From positions 47,797-111,796 of the forward strand of contig JAHEIL010000048.1 in assembly GCA_024639405.1 (NCBI GenBank): 64,000 bases of DNA. Reading direction: 5' to 3'. The notes under the pieces are model-generated. The model was not told the origin of the DNA, did no database searches, and saw only the letters and a list, made by a program, of their open reading frames with translations. Shown here in pieces: positions 1 to 9,391 of the stretch. Source of the DNA: Crocinitomicaceae bacterium. Its GTDB lineage: Bacteria > Bacteroidota > Bacteroidia > Flavobacteriales_D > Crocinitomicaceae. Made by a program: the position numbers and the translations under genes. Position 1 is the first letter of the stretch, and the number at the start of each line of letters is the position of its first letter.

Positions 1-1
1 T

Positions 2-316
2 GGCGGCGGTGTTGTTATTGTTCCTGCATTGGTGTTTTTATTAGGTTTAAGTCAACATGAAGCGCAAGGGACGAGTTTATTTGTACTCGTTATGCCTGTT
101 GTTTTTCTTGCTTTAACAAATTATTGGAAAACAGGTAATGTCAATTGGAAATATGGTCTGATCATTGCAATTGCATTTATTATTGGTGGTTATTTCGGTT
201 CTAAATTATCATTAAAACTATCACCTCAAATTGTTAAATTAATATTCGGTCTTTTAATGGCATATGTTTCATTCAAACTAATTTTTTCAAGTATTCAAGA
301 AATAAAAGCAAAATGA
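2..316 (+). CDS. TauE/SafE family membrane permease, C-terminal part (5' end outside window)
   Basis: The reading frame is open from the first bases of the window, so only the last 104 residues are seen. They begin Gly-Gly-Gly and continue into IVPALVFLLGLSQHEAQGTS, the glycine-rich membrane segment plus polar loop typical of TauE/SafE sulfite/sulfonate-exporter-type permeases. Three hydrophobic segments follow, with the family-like GGYFGSKL motif between them. Members are inner-membrane proteins that move small organic or sulfur anions; the substrate cannot be told from sequence. The stop codon overlaps the start of the next gene (ATGA), so the two are probably co-transcribed. Confidence 0.8.
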   Translation, partial: GGGVVIVPALVFLLGLSQHEAQGTSLFVLVMPVVFLALTNYWKTGNVNWKYGLIIAIAFIIGGYFGSKLSLKLSPQIVKLIFGLLMAYVSFKLIFSSIQEIKAK

Positions 317-1500
317 ATTCAACAATTATTGATACAATAAATTCAAAAGCAGCAGCAATCTTTCAGAAAGTAATCGCTTACAGAAAGCATCTTCATGCGC
401 ATCCTGAATTATCTTTTCAAGAAGTTGAAACCATGAAATTTGTAGCTGAAAAATTAACTGAATTAGGAATTGAACATACTGCTGGTGTTGGAAAAACTGG
501 AGTTGTGGCACTTATAAAAGCAGCTCACCATACAGACGAAATGTCGTGCATTGGACTCCGTGCAGATCTTGACGCATTGCCTATTTTAGAAGAAACAGGA
601 TTAGATTTCGCTTCTAAAAACAAAGGCGTAATGCACGCTTGTGGTCACGATGTTCACACATCAATTTTATTAGGTACTGCTGAAATATTAGCCGAATTGC
701 GCCATGAACTTCCTCAACCTGTAAAATTAATTTTCCAACCAGGAGAAGAACAAAACCCAGGCGGTGCAACTTTTATGCTTGCTGATGGCGTATTAGAAAA
801 TCCGACTGTAAAAGAAATGTATGCTTTACATGTATTTCCTGAGATGGAAACAGGTAAAATAGGATTTAAAGAAGGATTATACATGGCTTCTAGCGATGAA
901 ATACATTTAACAATCCATGGAAAAGGAGGTCATGGAGCCACACCTGCAGCTTGTATTGATCCCATCGTAATTGGCGCTAATTTAATCGTTCAATTGCAGC
1001 AAATCATCAGCAGAAAATGCAACCCAAGTATTCCTTCTGTATTAACCTTTGGACATTTTGAAGCACTCGGATCTACCAATGTAATTCCATCTAAAGCAAT
1101 TTTGAAAGGAACCTTTCGAACAATGGATGAGACATGGAGAGCAGAAGCACTTTCTTTAATTAAAACACAAATTCATGCCCTTGTTGAAAGTCAAGGTGCA
1201 ACAGTTGAATTAACGATAAGTAAAGGTTATCCATTTTTAAAAAATGACCCTGTTACAACATCAAATCTAAAGTCGAAAGCGGCTCAAATACTTGGAAAAG
1301 AAAATGTTATTGATTTACCAATTCGAATGACTTCTGAAGATTTCGCATTTTATGCACAACAAATACCCGTTTGTTTTTTTAGATTAGGTGTTAGGAATGA
1401 AGCAAAAGGAATTATTCATGCAGTTCATAATTCAAAGTTTGACAGTGATGACGCTGCTTTGTTAACAGGAATGAAATCAATGGCAATCGCAGTTTTTTAA
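313..1500 (+). CDS. M20 family amidohydrolase (N-acyl-amino acid hydrolase type)
   Basis: A 395-aa cytoplasmic metallohydrolase of the M20D (HipO/AbgB/N-acyl-L-amino acid amidohydrolase) group. Visible signatures are GLRADLDALP near residue 82, the metal-binding MHACGHDVHT near residue 107, FQPGEEQNPGG near residue 140, and the late His in IIHAVHNSKF near residue 370. The central inserted dimerisation domain (HLTIHGKGGHGATP) is present, and the length is normal. Enzymes of this group release free amino acids from N-acylated or conjugated forms using one or two divalent metals; the natural substrate is not predictable. It overlaps the upstream permease by 4 bp and the following lipoprotein by one base (TAATG), so the three form an operon. 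Confidence 0.9.
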   Translation: MNSTIIDTINSKAAAIFQKVIAYRKHLHAHPELSFQEVETMKFVAEKLTELGIEHTAGVGKTGVVALIKAAHHTDEMSCIGLRADLDALPILEETGLDFASKNKGVMHACGHDVHTSILLGTAEILAELRHELPQPVKLIFQPGEEQNPGGATFMLADGVLENPTVKEMYALHVFPEMETGKIGFKEGLYMASSDEIHLTIHGKGGHGATPAACIDPIVIGANLIVQLQQIISRKCNPSIPSVLTFGHFEALGSTNVIPSKAILKGTFRTMDETWRAEALSLIKTQIHALVESQGATVELTISKGYPFLKNDPVTTSNLKSKAAQILGKENVIDLPIRMTSEDFAFYAQQIPVCFFRLGVRNEAKGIIHAVHNSKFDSDDAALLTGMKSMAIAVF

Positions 1501-1916
1501 TGATAAAAGTACTTCAAATAGCACTTATCTTCATGCTTCTTTTAGCTTGTAACAAAGAACAAACTTTGTTAGACGAATTAAATGGTGCTTGGAAAATTAA
1601 TGGTGTTACTTTAACTGACAGTGAAGGAATACGATATGAAGGAACAACAACAGTTGGACAATTAAATTTCAATAGTAATTCAAAAACATATACATTCAAC
1701 TTGAAATATAATACAAGTTTTGTATCCAATAATTATAATTTCAATGGAACGTTTACATTAAGTTCAGACAATAAAACAGTTCATTTAAACTATTTAAAAA
1801 CTTCCAATGAGCTTTATTCTTTTGAATTCAAACTCATTTATGCTTCTAAAGATTATTTGAAAATCGAATATTGGGACGAGTCTTATCGATTGAATACCCT
1901 ACTTTTTTCACGTTAA
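1500..1916 (+). CDS. Small lipoprotein of unknown function
   Basis: A 138-aa protein starting with a lipoprotein signal: a hydrophobic core and lipobox LLAC with acylated Cys at residue 17. The rest is rich in Asn, Thr, Tyr and Leu in alternating patterns (ELNGAWKINGVTL at its start), resembling a small lipocalin-like beta-barrel, but I recognise no named family with certainty. The start codon shares its A with the stop of the amidohydrolase gene (TAATG), so translation is probably coupled. Its 3' end overlaps the convergent recQ by 4 bp with no obvious terminator between them. Confidence 0.75.
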   Translation: MIKVLQIALIFMLLLACNKEQTLLDELNGAWKINGVTLTDSEGIRYEGTTTVGQLNFNSNSKTYTFNLKYNTSFVSNNYNFNGTFTLSSDNKTVHLNYLKTSNELYSFEFKLIYASKDYLKIEYWDESYRLNTLLFSR

Positions 1917-4096
1917 TTCGCTAGTTCACTCATAAAGCGAATGCGCATTAAACGCAATTCCTCTTCTGAATAATCACCATCAAATTCGTGGTAAGCATCT
2001 TTTAAATCGTCTGTTTCAGCCTCTCTAAAATAATCAAAGATCTCTTTTTGATTTTCAGGATCTAAGATATCATCGATGTAATAATTAATGTTCACACGCG
2101 TACCAGAAGAAACAATAGCTTCTAATTCTTCTAAAACTTCGTCCATTGATTTACCCTGCGCCTTACCAATGTCTTCCAGTGGTAATTTTCGGTCAATATT
2201 TTGAATTAATTGAACTTTTAAACCTGATTTATTAACCAAAGATTTAACAACCATGTCTTGTGGACGTTCAATTTCATTGTCCTCAACGTATTGCTCTATC
2301 AATGCAACAAAAGGCGCACCATATCTTGCAGCTTTACCTGTTCCTACACCTTGAATATTGGTCAACTCATCCAACGTAATTGGATATTGAAAACACATAT
2401 CTTTCAAAGAAGGCTCTTGAAAAATCACAAACGGTGGAATATTTTTTTGTTTGGAAATAGATTTTCTTAAATCAACCAATAAGCCATATAAAACATCGTC
2501 AAAAGCAGCGCCTTTTCCACTCAATGTAACACCAGCATCTTCCTCATCATCAGAAGAATAGTCATGTTCTTTTATTAATTTGAAACTACTTGGATTTTGT
2601 AAAAATAGATGTCCTTCATCCGTAATTTTTAACGTTCCATAAGTTTCAATGTCTTTTGAAATAAATCCTGCTACAATCACTTGTCGAATAACAGCATTCC
2701 AAAAATGTTCATCTTTGTGTTTACCGCTTCCAAAACCTTTTAGCGCATCGTGTTTGTATGTTTTGATATCAGAAGTAAGGTTGCCAGCTAAAAACGAACA
2801 GTAATGTTTCGCTTTTTGCGTTTCTTGCAATTCGATTAATGCTTTTAACAACAAAACAACTTCTTCTTGACCTTCAGATTTTTCTCTAGGATGTTTACAA
2901 TTATCACAAAAAGAGTTGCATTCTTTTTCATCAAAATTCTCACCAAAATAATGCAAGATGAATTTTCTTCTACAGACAGACGTTTCAGAATAGGAAACGA
3001 TTTCATTCAAGAGTTGTTTACCGATTTCTTGTTCTGCTAGCGGTTTTCCTTGTAAGAATTTTTCCAACTTTTCAATGTCTTTGTAGCTATAGAAAGTAAC
3101 ACATTCTCCTTCTCCTCCATCTCTTCCTGCTCTTCCTGTTTCTTGGTAATAGCTTTCTAAAGATTTAGGAATATCGTGGTGAATTACATACCGAACATCC
3201 GGTTTATCAATTCCCATTCCGAATGCAATCGTTGCAACAATAACACTTGCTTCCTCCATCAAAAACATGTCTTGGTGATTGGCGCGTGTATTTGCATCTA
3301 AACCAGCATGATAAGCTAATGCATTAATCCCATTTACTTGCAATAATTCCGTTAATTCTTCAACCTTTTTACGGCTTAAGCAATAAATAATACCACTTTT
3401 ACCTTCTTTCGTTCGAATATATTTGATGATTTGTTTTTCTACATCGCGTTTCGGACGAATTTCATAGTATAAATTATCACGATTAAACGAAGATTTAAAA
3501 ACAACTGCGTCCAACATGTTCAAGTTTTTCTGAATATCATATTGAACTTTTGGTGTAGCTGTAGCAGTTAATGCTATGATTGGAACGTTGGATATTTTTT
3601 CAAAAATTTCTCTTAAACGACGGTATTCTGGTCTAAAGTCATGTCCCCATTCAGAAATACAATGTGCTTCATCGATGGCAAAAAACGAAATTGAAACGGA
3701 AGTAAGAAAATCAACATTCTCTTGTTTTGTTAAGGACTCAGGTGCTACATACAAGAGTTTAGTTACTCCATCTTGAATATCTTTCTTTACACGTGTAATT
3801 TCTGTTTTTGAAAGAGATGAATTTAAAAAGTGTGCTACCGCTTCATTTTCACTTACATTTCGAATAGCATCAACTTGATTTTTCATTAATGCAATCAAAG
3901 GGGAGACAATAATCGCTGTTCCTTCAGAAATCAAAGCTGGTAATTGATAACACATTGATTTCCCACCACCAGTAGGCATAATTACAAACGTGTTTTTTCC
4001 ATCTAAGACATTTGTAATTATAGCTTCCTGCTTACCTTTAAAACTATCGAATCCAAAATATTTGCGCAATGCTACTTTAAGATCGTTTTTTACCAT
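1913..4096 (-). CDS. recQ: ATP-dependent DNA helicase RecQ
   Basis: A 727-aa RecQ-family 3'-5' DNA helicase acting in recombinational repair. In order: helicase motif I MPTGGGKS (residues 40-47), motif II DEAH (142-145) within IDEAHCISEWGHDFRP, motif VI QETGRAGRDG (about 315-325), a zinc-binding Cys cluster (CRRKFILHYF then CNSFCDNC, about 375-400), a winged-helix RQC region, and a C-terminal HRDC domain (about 545-615, with IQGVGTGKAARYG). An acidic tail follows. Length and architecture are those of standard flavobacterial RecQ. It is transcribed away from tatC and converges on the small lipoprotein gene with a 4-bp overlap. Confidence 0.97.
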   Translation of the reverse strand: MVKNDLKVALRKYFGFDSFKGKQEAIITNVLDGKNTFVIMPTGGGKSMCYQLPALISEGTAIIVSPLIALMKNQVDAIRNVSENEAVAHFLNSSLSKTEITRVKKDIQDGVTKLLYVAPESLTKQENVDFLTSVSISFFAIDEAHCISEWGHDFRPEYRRLREIFEKISNVPIIALTATATPKVQYDIQKNLNMLDAVVFKSSFNRDNLYYEIRPKRDVEKQIIKYIRTKEGKSGIIYCLSRKKVEELTELLQVNGINALAYHAGLDANTRANHQDMFLMEEASVIVATIAFGMGIDKPDVRYVIHHDIPKSLESYYQETGRAGRDGGEGECVTFYSYKDIEKLEKFLQGKPLAEQEIGKQLLNEIVSYSETSVCRRKFILHYFGENFDEKECNSFCDNCKHPREKSEGQEEVVLLLKALIELQETQKAKHYCSFLAGNLTSDIKTYKHDALKGFGSGKHKDEHFWNAVIRQVIVAGFISKDIETYGTLKITDEGHLFLQNPSSFKLIKEHDYSSDDEEDAGVTLSGKGAAFDDVLYGLLVDLRKSISKQKNIPPFVIFQEPSLKDMCFQYPITLDELTNIQGVGTGKAARYGAPFVALIEQYVEDNEIERPQDMVVKSLVNKSGLKVQLIQNIDRKLPLEDIGKAQGKSMDEVLEELEAIVSSGTRVNINYYIDDILDPENQKEIFDYFREAETDDLKDAYHEFDGDYSEEELRLMRIRFMSELAN

Positions 4097-4253
4097 TTTT
4101 CGTATTTAAAATACTTATCTAAAATTTTACATAAAGATAATACGATTTTTTTAGAAAAATCAGTTAATACCCCTAAAATATTGACAAATCTTTAATAAAT
4201 AAGTAAAAATACAGATAGATTGGATTATATTTTATGAATTGAGAGTATTTGCT

Positions 4254-4261
4254 TAAATTTG
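4254..4261 (+). promoter_or_regulatory. -7 box of tatC promoter
   Basis: TAAATTTG matches the Bacteroidota -7 consensus TAnnTTTG exactly. It ends 6 nt before the tatC ATG, so the transcript should start at or next to the start codon. A clear -33 TTTG is not seen (TTTA occurs at the expected distance). Confidence 0.6.
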
Positions 4262-4267
4262 CCGACA

Positions 4268-5056
4268 ATGTCAGAAGATAAAAAAATGTCATTCTTAGAC
4301 CATCTTGAAGAATTAAGATGGAGATTGGTGCGAATTTCAGTTTCGATTTTGGTAGTTGCAAGTACCTTGTTTTATTTCCAAGAGTGGATCATGAATACTT
4401 TTTTTATGTCGATGAAGAATTCAAACTTCATTACTTTTAAAGTGATGTGTCGCTATTTCAATGTTTGCATTGAAGATATTCCGGTTAGTTTTCAAAGCAC
4501 AACTATGTCAGGGCAATTTAGTTATGCTTTAATGATGAGTTTGATGGGTGGTGTAGTAATTTCTTTTCCATTTATTTTTTATCAATTGTGGTCTTTTGTT
4601 AAGCCTGGTTTAAAGCAAAACGAAAAATCTGTAGCCAAAGGAATTGTTTTTTACGTAAGCATCTTGTTTTTTATAGGGATTTTATTTGGCTATTTTGTGG
4701 TTGCTCCTTTAAGTGTTCAATTCTTTGGTGCCTACAAGATCAGTACTGAGATTCAAAATATCTTTACAATCAGCTCATATTTAAGCATGATTTTGTCAAC
4801 AGTATTTTACTCTGGATTACTCTTTTTACTTCCTGTAGTAGCGCACTTATTAACGAAATTAGGTGTTTTGTCATCTGCATTTTTAAAAAAATACCGAAAA
4901 CATGCGATTGTAGGTGTATTGATTTTATCAGCAGCGATTACACCACCAGATGTAATATCACAAATAATTGTAGCCATTCCAATCGTTATTTTATACGAAA
5001 TTGGAATTCTTGTTTCTAGAAAAGTTGAACGAGAACGCGAAAAAAACATTCTTTAA
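4268..5056 (+). CDS. tatC: Sec-independent protein translocase TatC
   Basis: A 262-aa polytopic inner-membrane protein, the twin-arginine signal receptor of the Tat translocon. The N-terminal MSFLDHLEELRWRL is the classic TatC cytoplasmic motif, followed by six hydrophobic segments and the GLKQNEKSV loop. I place the start at ATG 4268 rather than the in-frame TTG three codons upstream, because the TTG overlaps the -7 box. No tatA gene is in the window. recQ (divergent), tatC and lptB neighbouring each other is an arrangement I recall from Flavobacteriia; there a KpsF-type sugar isomerase often sits between, and it is absent here. Confidence 0.95.
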   Translation: MSEDKKMSFLDHLEELRWRLVRISVSILVVASTLFYFQEWIMNTFFMSMKNSNFITFKVMCRYFNVCIEDIPVSFQSTTMSGQFSYALMMSLMGGVVISFPFIFYQLWSFVKPGLKQNEKSVAKGIVFYVSILFFIGILFGYFVVAPLSVQFFGAYKISTEIQNIFTISSYLSMILSTVFYSGLLFLLPVVAHLLTKLGVLSSAFLKKYRKHAIVGVLILSAAITPPDVISQIIVAIPIVILYEIGILVSRKVEREREKNIL

Positions 5057-5083
5057 TCCACTGATTTATTAATACTTAGTAAC

Positions 5084-5812
5084 GTGAAATTATACACCGA
5101 AGACATCAAGAAAACCTACAAAGGAAGAGGCGTTGTAAAAGGCGTTACGATTGAAGTGAATCAGGGAGAAATTGTTGGTTTATTAGGTCCTAACGGCGCA
5201 GGTAAAACGACCTCTTTTTACATGATTGTTGGATTGGTAAGTCCTGATTCAGGCAAGGTATTTCTTGACGATGTTGACATTACCAACTACCCCATGTACA
5301 AACGTTCTCAATTAGGAATTGGTTACTTACCACAAGAAGTCTCTGTTTTTAGAAAATTAAGCGTGGAAGATAATATCATGGCGATATTAGAAATGACTGA
5401 TTTAACGAAACTTGAACGAAAAGAAAAATTAGAACAATTATTGGAAGAGTTTAGCTTAACGCATGTCCGAAAAAACTTAGGCAATCGTTTATCAGGTGGT
5501 GAAAAAAGAAGAACAGAAATCGCTAGAGCATTGGCAACGAATCCTAAATTTGTTTTGTTAGACGAACCATTTGCAGGTGTTGACCCAATTGCCGTTGAAG
5601 ACATACAAAGCATTGTGGCTGATTTGAGAAAAAGAAATATTGGGATTTTAATTACCGATCACAACGTACAAGAAACACTATCGATTACAGATAGAGCCTA
5701 TTTATTGTTTGAGGGGAATATTTTGAAAACTGGAACTGCAGAAGAACTTGCAGCCGACGAACAAGTTCGAAAAGTTTACCTTGGACAAAATTTCGAACTG
5801 CGTAAAAAATAA
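5084..5812 (+). CDS. lptB: LPS export ABC transporter ATP-binding protein LptB
   Basis: A 242-aa ABC ATPase that powers the LptFGC complex, moving lipopolysaccharide from the inner membrane toward the outer membrane. Walker A is GPNGAGKTT (35-43), the signature LSGGE (136-140), Walker B FVLLDE (156-161), and the switch His lies in ITDHNV. The [20 protein letters not shown] segment (71-90) is diagnostic for LptB as opposed to LivF-type ATPases. The start is GTG at 5084, 27 bp after tatC, so co-transcription with tatC is likely. The permease genes are not in the window. Confidence 0.94.
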   Translation: MKLYTEDIKKTYKGRGVVKGVTIEVNQGEIVGLLGPNGAGKTTSFYMIVGLVSPDSGKVFLDDVDITNYPMYKRSQLGIGYLPQEVSVFRKLSVEDNIMAILEMTDLTKLERKEKLEQLLEEFSLTHVRKNLGNRLSGGEKRRTEIARALATNPKFVLLDEPFAGVDPIAVEDIQSIVADLRKRNIGILITDHNVQETLSITDRAYLLFEGNILKTGTAEELAADEQVRKVYLGQNFELRKK

Positions 5813-5813
5813 A

Positions 5814-5837
5814 AAAGGTCATTTTTCAATGACCTTT
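5814..5837 (-). terminator. Rho-independent terminator of the small lipoprotein gene
   Basis: Perfect 10-bp inverted repeat (AAAGGTCATT / AATGACCTTT) with a 4-nt loop. On the minus strand it is followed by a T-rich run (TTTTATTTTTTACG); on the plus strand no T-tract follows. It therefore mainly serves the gene at 5855-5995. Confidence 0.75.
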
Positions 5838-5854
5838 CACAATATCTAATAAGC

Positions 5855-5995
5855 TTATTTAGCTGAGTTTACACGAATAGTTTTAGAGTCATTCTGTGAA
5901 TAAGCATCACATTTTGATCTTTTAGAAGTACTACATGCAGAAAAAGCTGCTGTCATAAATAATCCAACGATTGTAACTAATACTAATTTTTTCAT
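5855..5995 (-). CDS. Very small lipoprotein (46 aa), unknown function
   Basis: Reading the minus strand from ATG at 5995 gives MKKLVLVTIVGLFMTAAFSA, then Cys21 and STSKRSKCDAYSQND, ending NSAK before a TAA. This is a lipoprotein signal peptide with lipobox FSAC and only about 25 mature residues, with a second Cys at position 29. It has its own terminator 17 bp beyond the stop and a -7-like TATTTTTA about 28 nt upstream on the minus strand, so it looks like an independent gene. Tiny lipoproteins of this style are common in Bacteroidota and usually have no assigned role. Confidence 0.7.
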   Translation of the reverse strand: MKKLVLVTIVGLFMTAAFSACSTSKRSKCDAYSQNDSKTIRVNSAK

Positions 5996-6109
5996 TTTTA
6001 TAAATTTGCGTTGTTTGATGGTGTAAAAATAATCAATTTTATGTTTAAGCGAAAAATTATCTTCATTTTTGCAGAAATTAATATTGTAACAACTTCATTT
6101 AGAGAAAAA

Positions 6110-7807
6110 ATGCTGCGTTTATTCCTATTTCTAGCTATTTCCTTTTGTATAAATGAAGCAAACAGTCAATCTCCTGTTTATCTTAACTTTAGAACGAAAG
6201 ATTATATAAAGGTTACGAAAAAGGTTCCTGCAACAGTCTCAAGTAACAAAGAAGCACTTGATTTTTTAAAGAATTTACAACTTGAAGCCATAAAAAAAGG
6301 GTATTTAGGAGCTTCAGTGGATTCATTAAAGTATCAACAAGATACACTTTTTGTTTCATTTGATATTGGGGAACGTTATTCTTATCTACAACTCAACGCG
6401 CCAACAGAAACGATTGATTTCATAAAGAAAAACAGCCATCTTTCTGAAAAAATATTAGCAAAATCTAGCTTAAACCCAACCGAAATTAGTCGCTTAATTA
6501 AGACCATTCTACTTTCATTCAATTCAAGTGGTTACCCTTTTGCTAAATGTTATCTTGAAAATTTATCAGAGACAAATCAATTACTGACAGCAGATTTAAG
6601 CATTCAAAAAGGAGATTTATATCAACTTTCAGAGATTCATGTGAAGGGAGATTCAGCAATTTCGACATCATTTATTAGCACATTAATTGACCTTAAAATC
6701 GGTGAACTTTACGATGAATCTAAATTAGCTGAAATTTCAAAAAAAATTGCACAATTGAATTATTTGAAAGAAATAAAACCCTTTGAGTTGTTATTTACAG
6801 ACCATGGTTTTGAAATTTATTTTTATTTAAAATCTGTTCCATTATCTTCCTTAAATGGAATTGTTGGACTTCAACAAAACGATCAAAATAAGTCGGTTAG
6901 TTTTACTGGAGAACTTGATTTAAAACTTTTAAACACACTAAAAAGAGGTGAACAAATCAATTTAAATTGGAGAAGTATCCAAGCTCAAACCCAAAACTTA
7001 AAAGCATCGATCAATTACCCCTTTCTATTTAAAAGTAGATTTGGTGTGGATGGTCAATTTCAATTGTACAAAAGAGATACTACATTTTTAGAGCTTAAAA
7101 CAACTGTAGGAATTCAATACGCTTTGAATAGTGGTAGTTTATTTTCTGTGTTTTATCAAAATTCCAATTCATCTCGTTTAGGAGGAAGCAGTAACAATCC
7201 TCTTTTTACCAATCTTTCTTCCGTCAACACCAACGCTTACGGAATCAGTTATAGCAATCGTTCAATTGATTACCTTCCCAATCCAACTAAAGGAAGAAAT
7301 ATCCAAACTTCCATCGCAATTGGAAATCGAATCGCTCAAAATAGTGACACAAGTAAAACCTTACAAAACACAACGATTAAAGGAATGATTAAACTTGAAT
7401 TCTATTTTCCAATAAGCGCTAGAAATATATTTCACCTTTCCACAAAAACGGATTTTTACCTTGCTCCAATCATTTATCAAAATGAAGTTTTTAGGTTTGG
7501 TGGGCAAACATCTTTAAGAGGATTCAATGAAGAAGAATTGTATGGAACGACCACATCAATTGTATCGCTGGAATATCGATTTCTATTAGATAAGAACTCT
7601 AATTTATTTGCTTTTTACGACCAAGCATTTATGGAGAACAATGCTGTGAAATACTACAAAGATGCTCCTTTTGGATTTGGTGCTGGTTTATCTTTTGGGA
7701 CAAAAATTGGGGTGTTTTCTATTTCTTATGCCTTGGGAAAACAATTTTCAAATCCTGTTTTGTTGAGTAATGGAAAAGTGCATTTTGGCTACATTGCCTA
7801 TTTTTAA
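6110..7807 (+). CDS. Outer-membrane protein of the BamA/TamA (Omp85) superfamily
   Basis: A 565-aa protein with a Sec signal peptide (MLRLFLFLAISFCINEANSQ), a periplasmic portion resembling two or three POTRA domains (about 20-250) and a C-terminal 16-strand-like barrel. The barrel contains FGGQTSLRGFNEEELYG, the conserved Omp85 RGF segment that inserts inside the barrel. It is shorter than BamA, so a TamA-like or Bacteroidota-specific surface-antigen-type assembly or secretion protein is the best guess. I chose ATG 6110 because it begins the signal peptide; the in-frame codons upstream from 6011 would put 33 unlikely residues in front. It converges on the mlaF-like gene with a 4-bp overlap. 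Confidence 0.85.
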   Translation: MLRLFLFLAISFCINEANSQSPVYLNFRTKDYIKVTKKVPATVSSNKEALDFLKNLQLEAIKKGYLGASVDSLKYQQDTLFVSFDIGERYSYLQLNAPTETIDFIKKNSHLSEKILAKSSLNPTEISRLIKTILLSFNSSGYPFAKCYLENLSETNQLLTADLSIQKGDLYQLSEIHVKGDSAISTSFISTLIDLKIGELYDESKLAEISKKIAQLNYLKEIKPFELLFTDHGFEIYFYLKSVPLSSLNGIVGLQQNDQNKSVSFTGELDLKLLNTLKRGEQINLNWRSIQAQTQNLKASINYPFLFKSRFGVDGQFQLYKRDTTFLELKTTVGIQYALNSGSLFSVFYQNSNSSRLGGSSNNPLFTNLSSVNTNAYGISYSNRSIDYLPNPTKGRNIQTSIAIGNRIAQNSDTSKTLQNTTIKGMIKLEFYFPISARNIFHLSTKTDFYLAPIIYQNEVFRFGGQTSLRGFNEEELYGTTTSIVSLEYRFLLDKNSNLFAFYDQAFMENNAVKYYKDAPFGFGAGLSFGTKIGVFSISYALGKQFSNPVLLSNGKVHFGYIAYF

Positions 7808-8574
7808 TGCTTGTTTTTAGTTTGCATCATTACACGAATATCTTTCATAAATTCAGATGCATAAACAAAATTTTCAATTTCTTTATTTTCGGTTTTAATA
7901 ATTGAATTACGATCGCCTTCCCACCAATTCTGACCTTTGTAAATAAACAAGATGTTTTCTCCAATCTCTATCACACTATTCATATCATGTGTAATGACAA
8001 TTGTTGTCATATTGTATTCGTAAGTAATTTCTTTAATCAAACTATCAATTACAATTGACGTTAATGGATCTAAACCAGAATTTGGTTCATCGCAAAACAA
8101 ATACTTTGGCTTCATAGCTATTGCACGTGCAATTCCGATTCTTTTTTGCATTCCTCCACTACATTCAGAAGGTAAAAGATGATTGTTTCCAGCTAAATTA
8201 ACCCTGTCCAAACAAAAATCGACTCTTTTTTGCATTTCTCCTTTTGTCATATTTGTAAGCATCGACAATGGGAAAGACACATTTTCTTCTACTGTCATTG
8301 AATCAAACAAAGCAGATCCTTGGAACAACATTCCAATTTCCTTTCTAATTTCAGTGCGCTCCAAACGGTTCATCTTAGAAAAATCGCGACCATCAAACAA
8401 AATTTGCCCTTTGTCAATCTCGTGTAAACCAATGATACATTTGGCTAAAACAGATTTTCCATGACCTGATTGACCAATAACAAGGTTTACTTTGCCTTTT
8501 TCAAAATGTGCATTGATGTTTTGCAACACTTGCTTTGAACCAAACGATTTGGACACATTCACCACTTCTATCAT
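7804..8574 (-). CDS. ABC transporter ATP-binding protein, MlaF type
   Basis: A 256-aa ABC ATPase with Walker A GQSGHGKS near residue 34, signature CSGGMQKR near residue 137 and Walker B YLFCDEPNSGLDP near residue 160. The SGHGKS variant and CSGGM signature match the MlaF/Ttg2A subgroup, which energises retrograde phospholipid traffic across the envelope. The gene overlaps the upstream permease by 4 bp, so translation is coupled. No mlaD-type (MCE domain) gene follows; the neighbour is instead the convergent Omp85-like gene. Confidence 0.88.
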   Translation of the reverse strand: MIEVVNVSKSFGSKQVLQNINAHFEKGKVNLVIGQSGHGKSVLAKCIIGLHEIDKGQILFDGRDFSKMNRLERTEIRKEIGMLFQGSALFDSMTVEENVSFPLSMLTNMTKGEMQKRVDFCLDRVNLAGNNHLLPSECSGGMQKRIGIARAIAMKPKYLFCDEPNSGLDPLTSIVIDSLIKEITYEYNMTTIVITHDMNSVIEIGENILFIYKGQNWWEGDRNSIIKTENKEIENFVYASEFMKDIRVMMQTKNKH

Positions 8575-9311
8575 AACAACATCAATTGCGTTAATATGAA
8601 ATTGGCAATCAAAATAGCAATACTACTGCTAACAACAGACTTAGTTGATGCTTTTCCAACATCCAATGCTCCACCTTTCGTATAGTAGCCATAAAATGAA
8701 GAAATCGAAACAATTAAAAAACCAAATACTACCGTTTTCGTCAATGCATAAAACACATTGTAAACATTAAAATAGTAGCGAATACCTAAGATATAAGTTT
8801 CAGAAGTCAATAATCCAGATGCTGTTAATGCAATCCAACCACCTATCATGCTCAGAGCCATTGAAAAGATTATTAAAACTGGGAAAAATAAAATAGCAGC
8901 AATAATTTTTGGAAGAACTAAGAAATTCAAAGAATTTACACCCATGATTTCCAAGGCATCAATTTGTTCAGTAACACGCATTGTTCCAATTTCTGATGCA
9001 ACATTTGACCCAACCTTTCCAGCTAATATCAATGAAATAATAGTTGGAGAGAACTCTAAAACGGTAGAGTTTTGTGTAATAAAACCAATGGTATAATCCG
9101 GCATGATTGGACTATCGATGTTGGAAGCAGTTTGCAATGCAATAACAGCACCCATAAAAACTGACATCAACGCAACAATTGGTAATGAATCAATTCCAAT
9201 GCCTTCGATTTCAGTAAAAACGCGTTTACGAAATATTTTGAACTTCTCTGGTCGTGAAAAAACAACATAGAGCATCAACATGTATTTGCCAATATTTGAA
9301 ATAACTTTCAT
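8571..9311 (-). CDS. ABC transporter permease, MlaE type
   Basis: A 246-aa inner-membrane protein of the MlaE/Ttg2B permease family with about five hydrophobic segments. Characteristic stretches are PIVALMSVFMGAVIALQ near residue 44, EFSPTIISLILAGKVGSNVA (about 86-105) and RVTEQIDALEIMGVN just after. With the overlapping MlaF-like ATPase it forms the membrane core of a phospholipid or sterol transporter of the MCE class. The start is supported by a -7 box ending 6 nt upstream. The substrate-binding MlaD and periplasmic MlaC partners are not encoded nearby. Confidence 0.9.
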   Translation of the reverse strand: MKVISNIGKYMLMLYVVFSRPEKFKIFRKRVFTEIEGIGIDSLPIVALMSVFMGAVIALQTASNIDSPIMPDYTIGFITQNSTVLEFSPTIISLILAGKVGSNVASEIGTMRVTEQIDALEIMGVNSLNFLVLPKIIAAILFFPVLIIFSMALSMIGGWIALTASGLLTSETYILGIRYYFNVYNVFYALTKTVVFGFLIVSISSFYGYYTKGGALDVGKASTKSVVSSSIAILIANFILTQLMLL

Positions 9312-9317
9312 GCTTCA

Positions 9318-9325
9318 CAAAGTTA
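9318..9325 (-). promoter_or_regulatory. -7 box of the mlaE-like gene
   Basis: On the minus strand TAACTTTG matches TAnnTTTG and sits 6 nt before the ATG of the permease gene, again implying an almost leaderless transcript. Confidence 0.55.
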
Positions 9326-9391
9326 AATTTAATTTCTTTGATTCACATTTTATTGCTGAAAACTTTATTAAAAATAATCAACTTAAAAATT

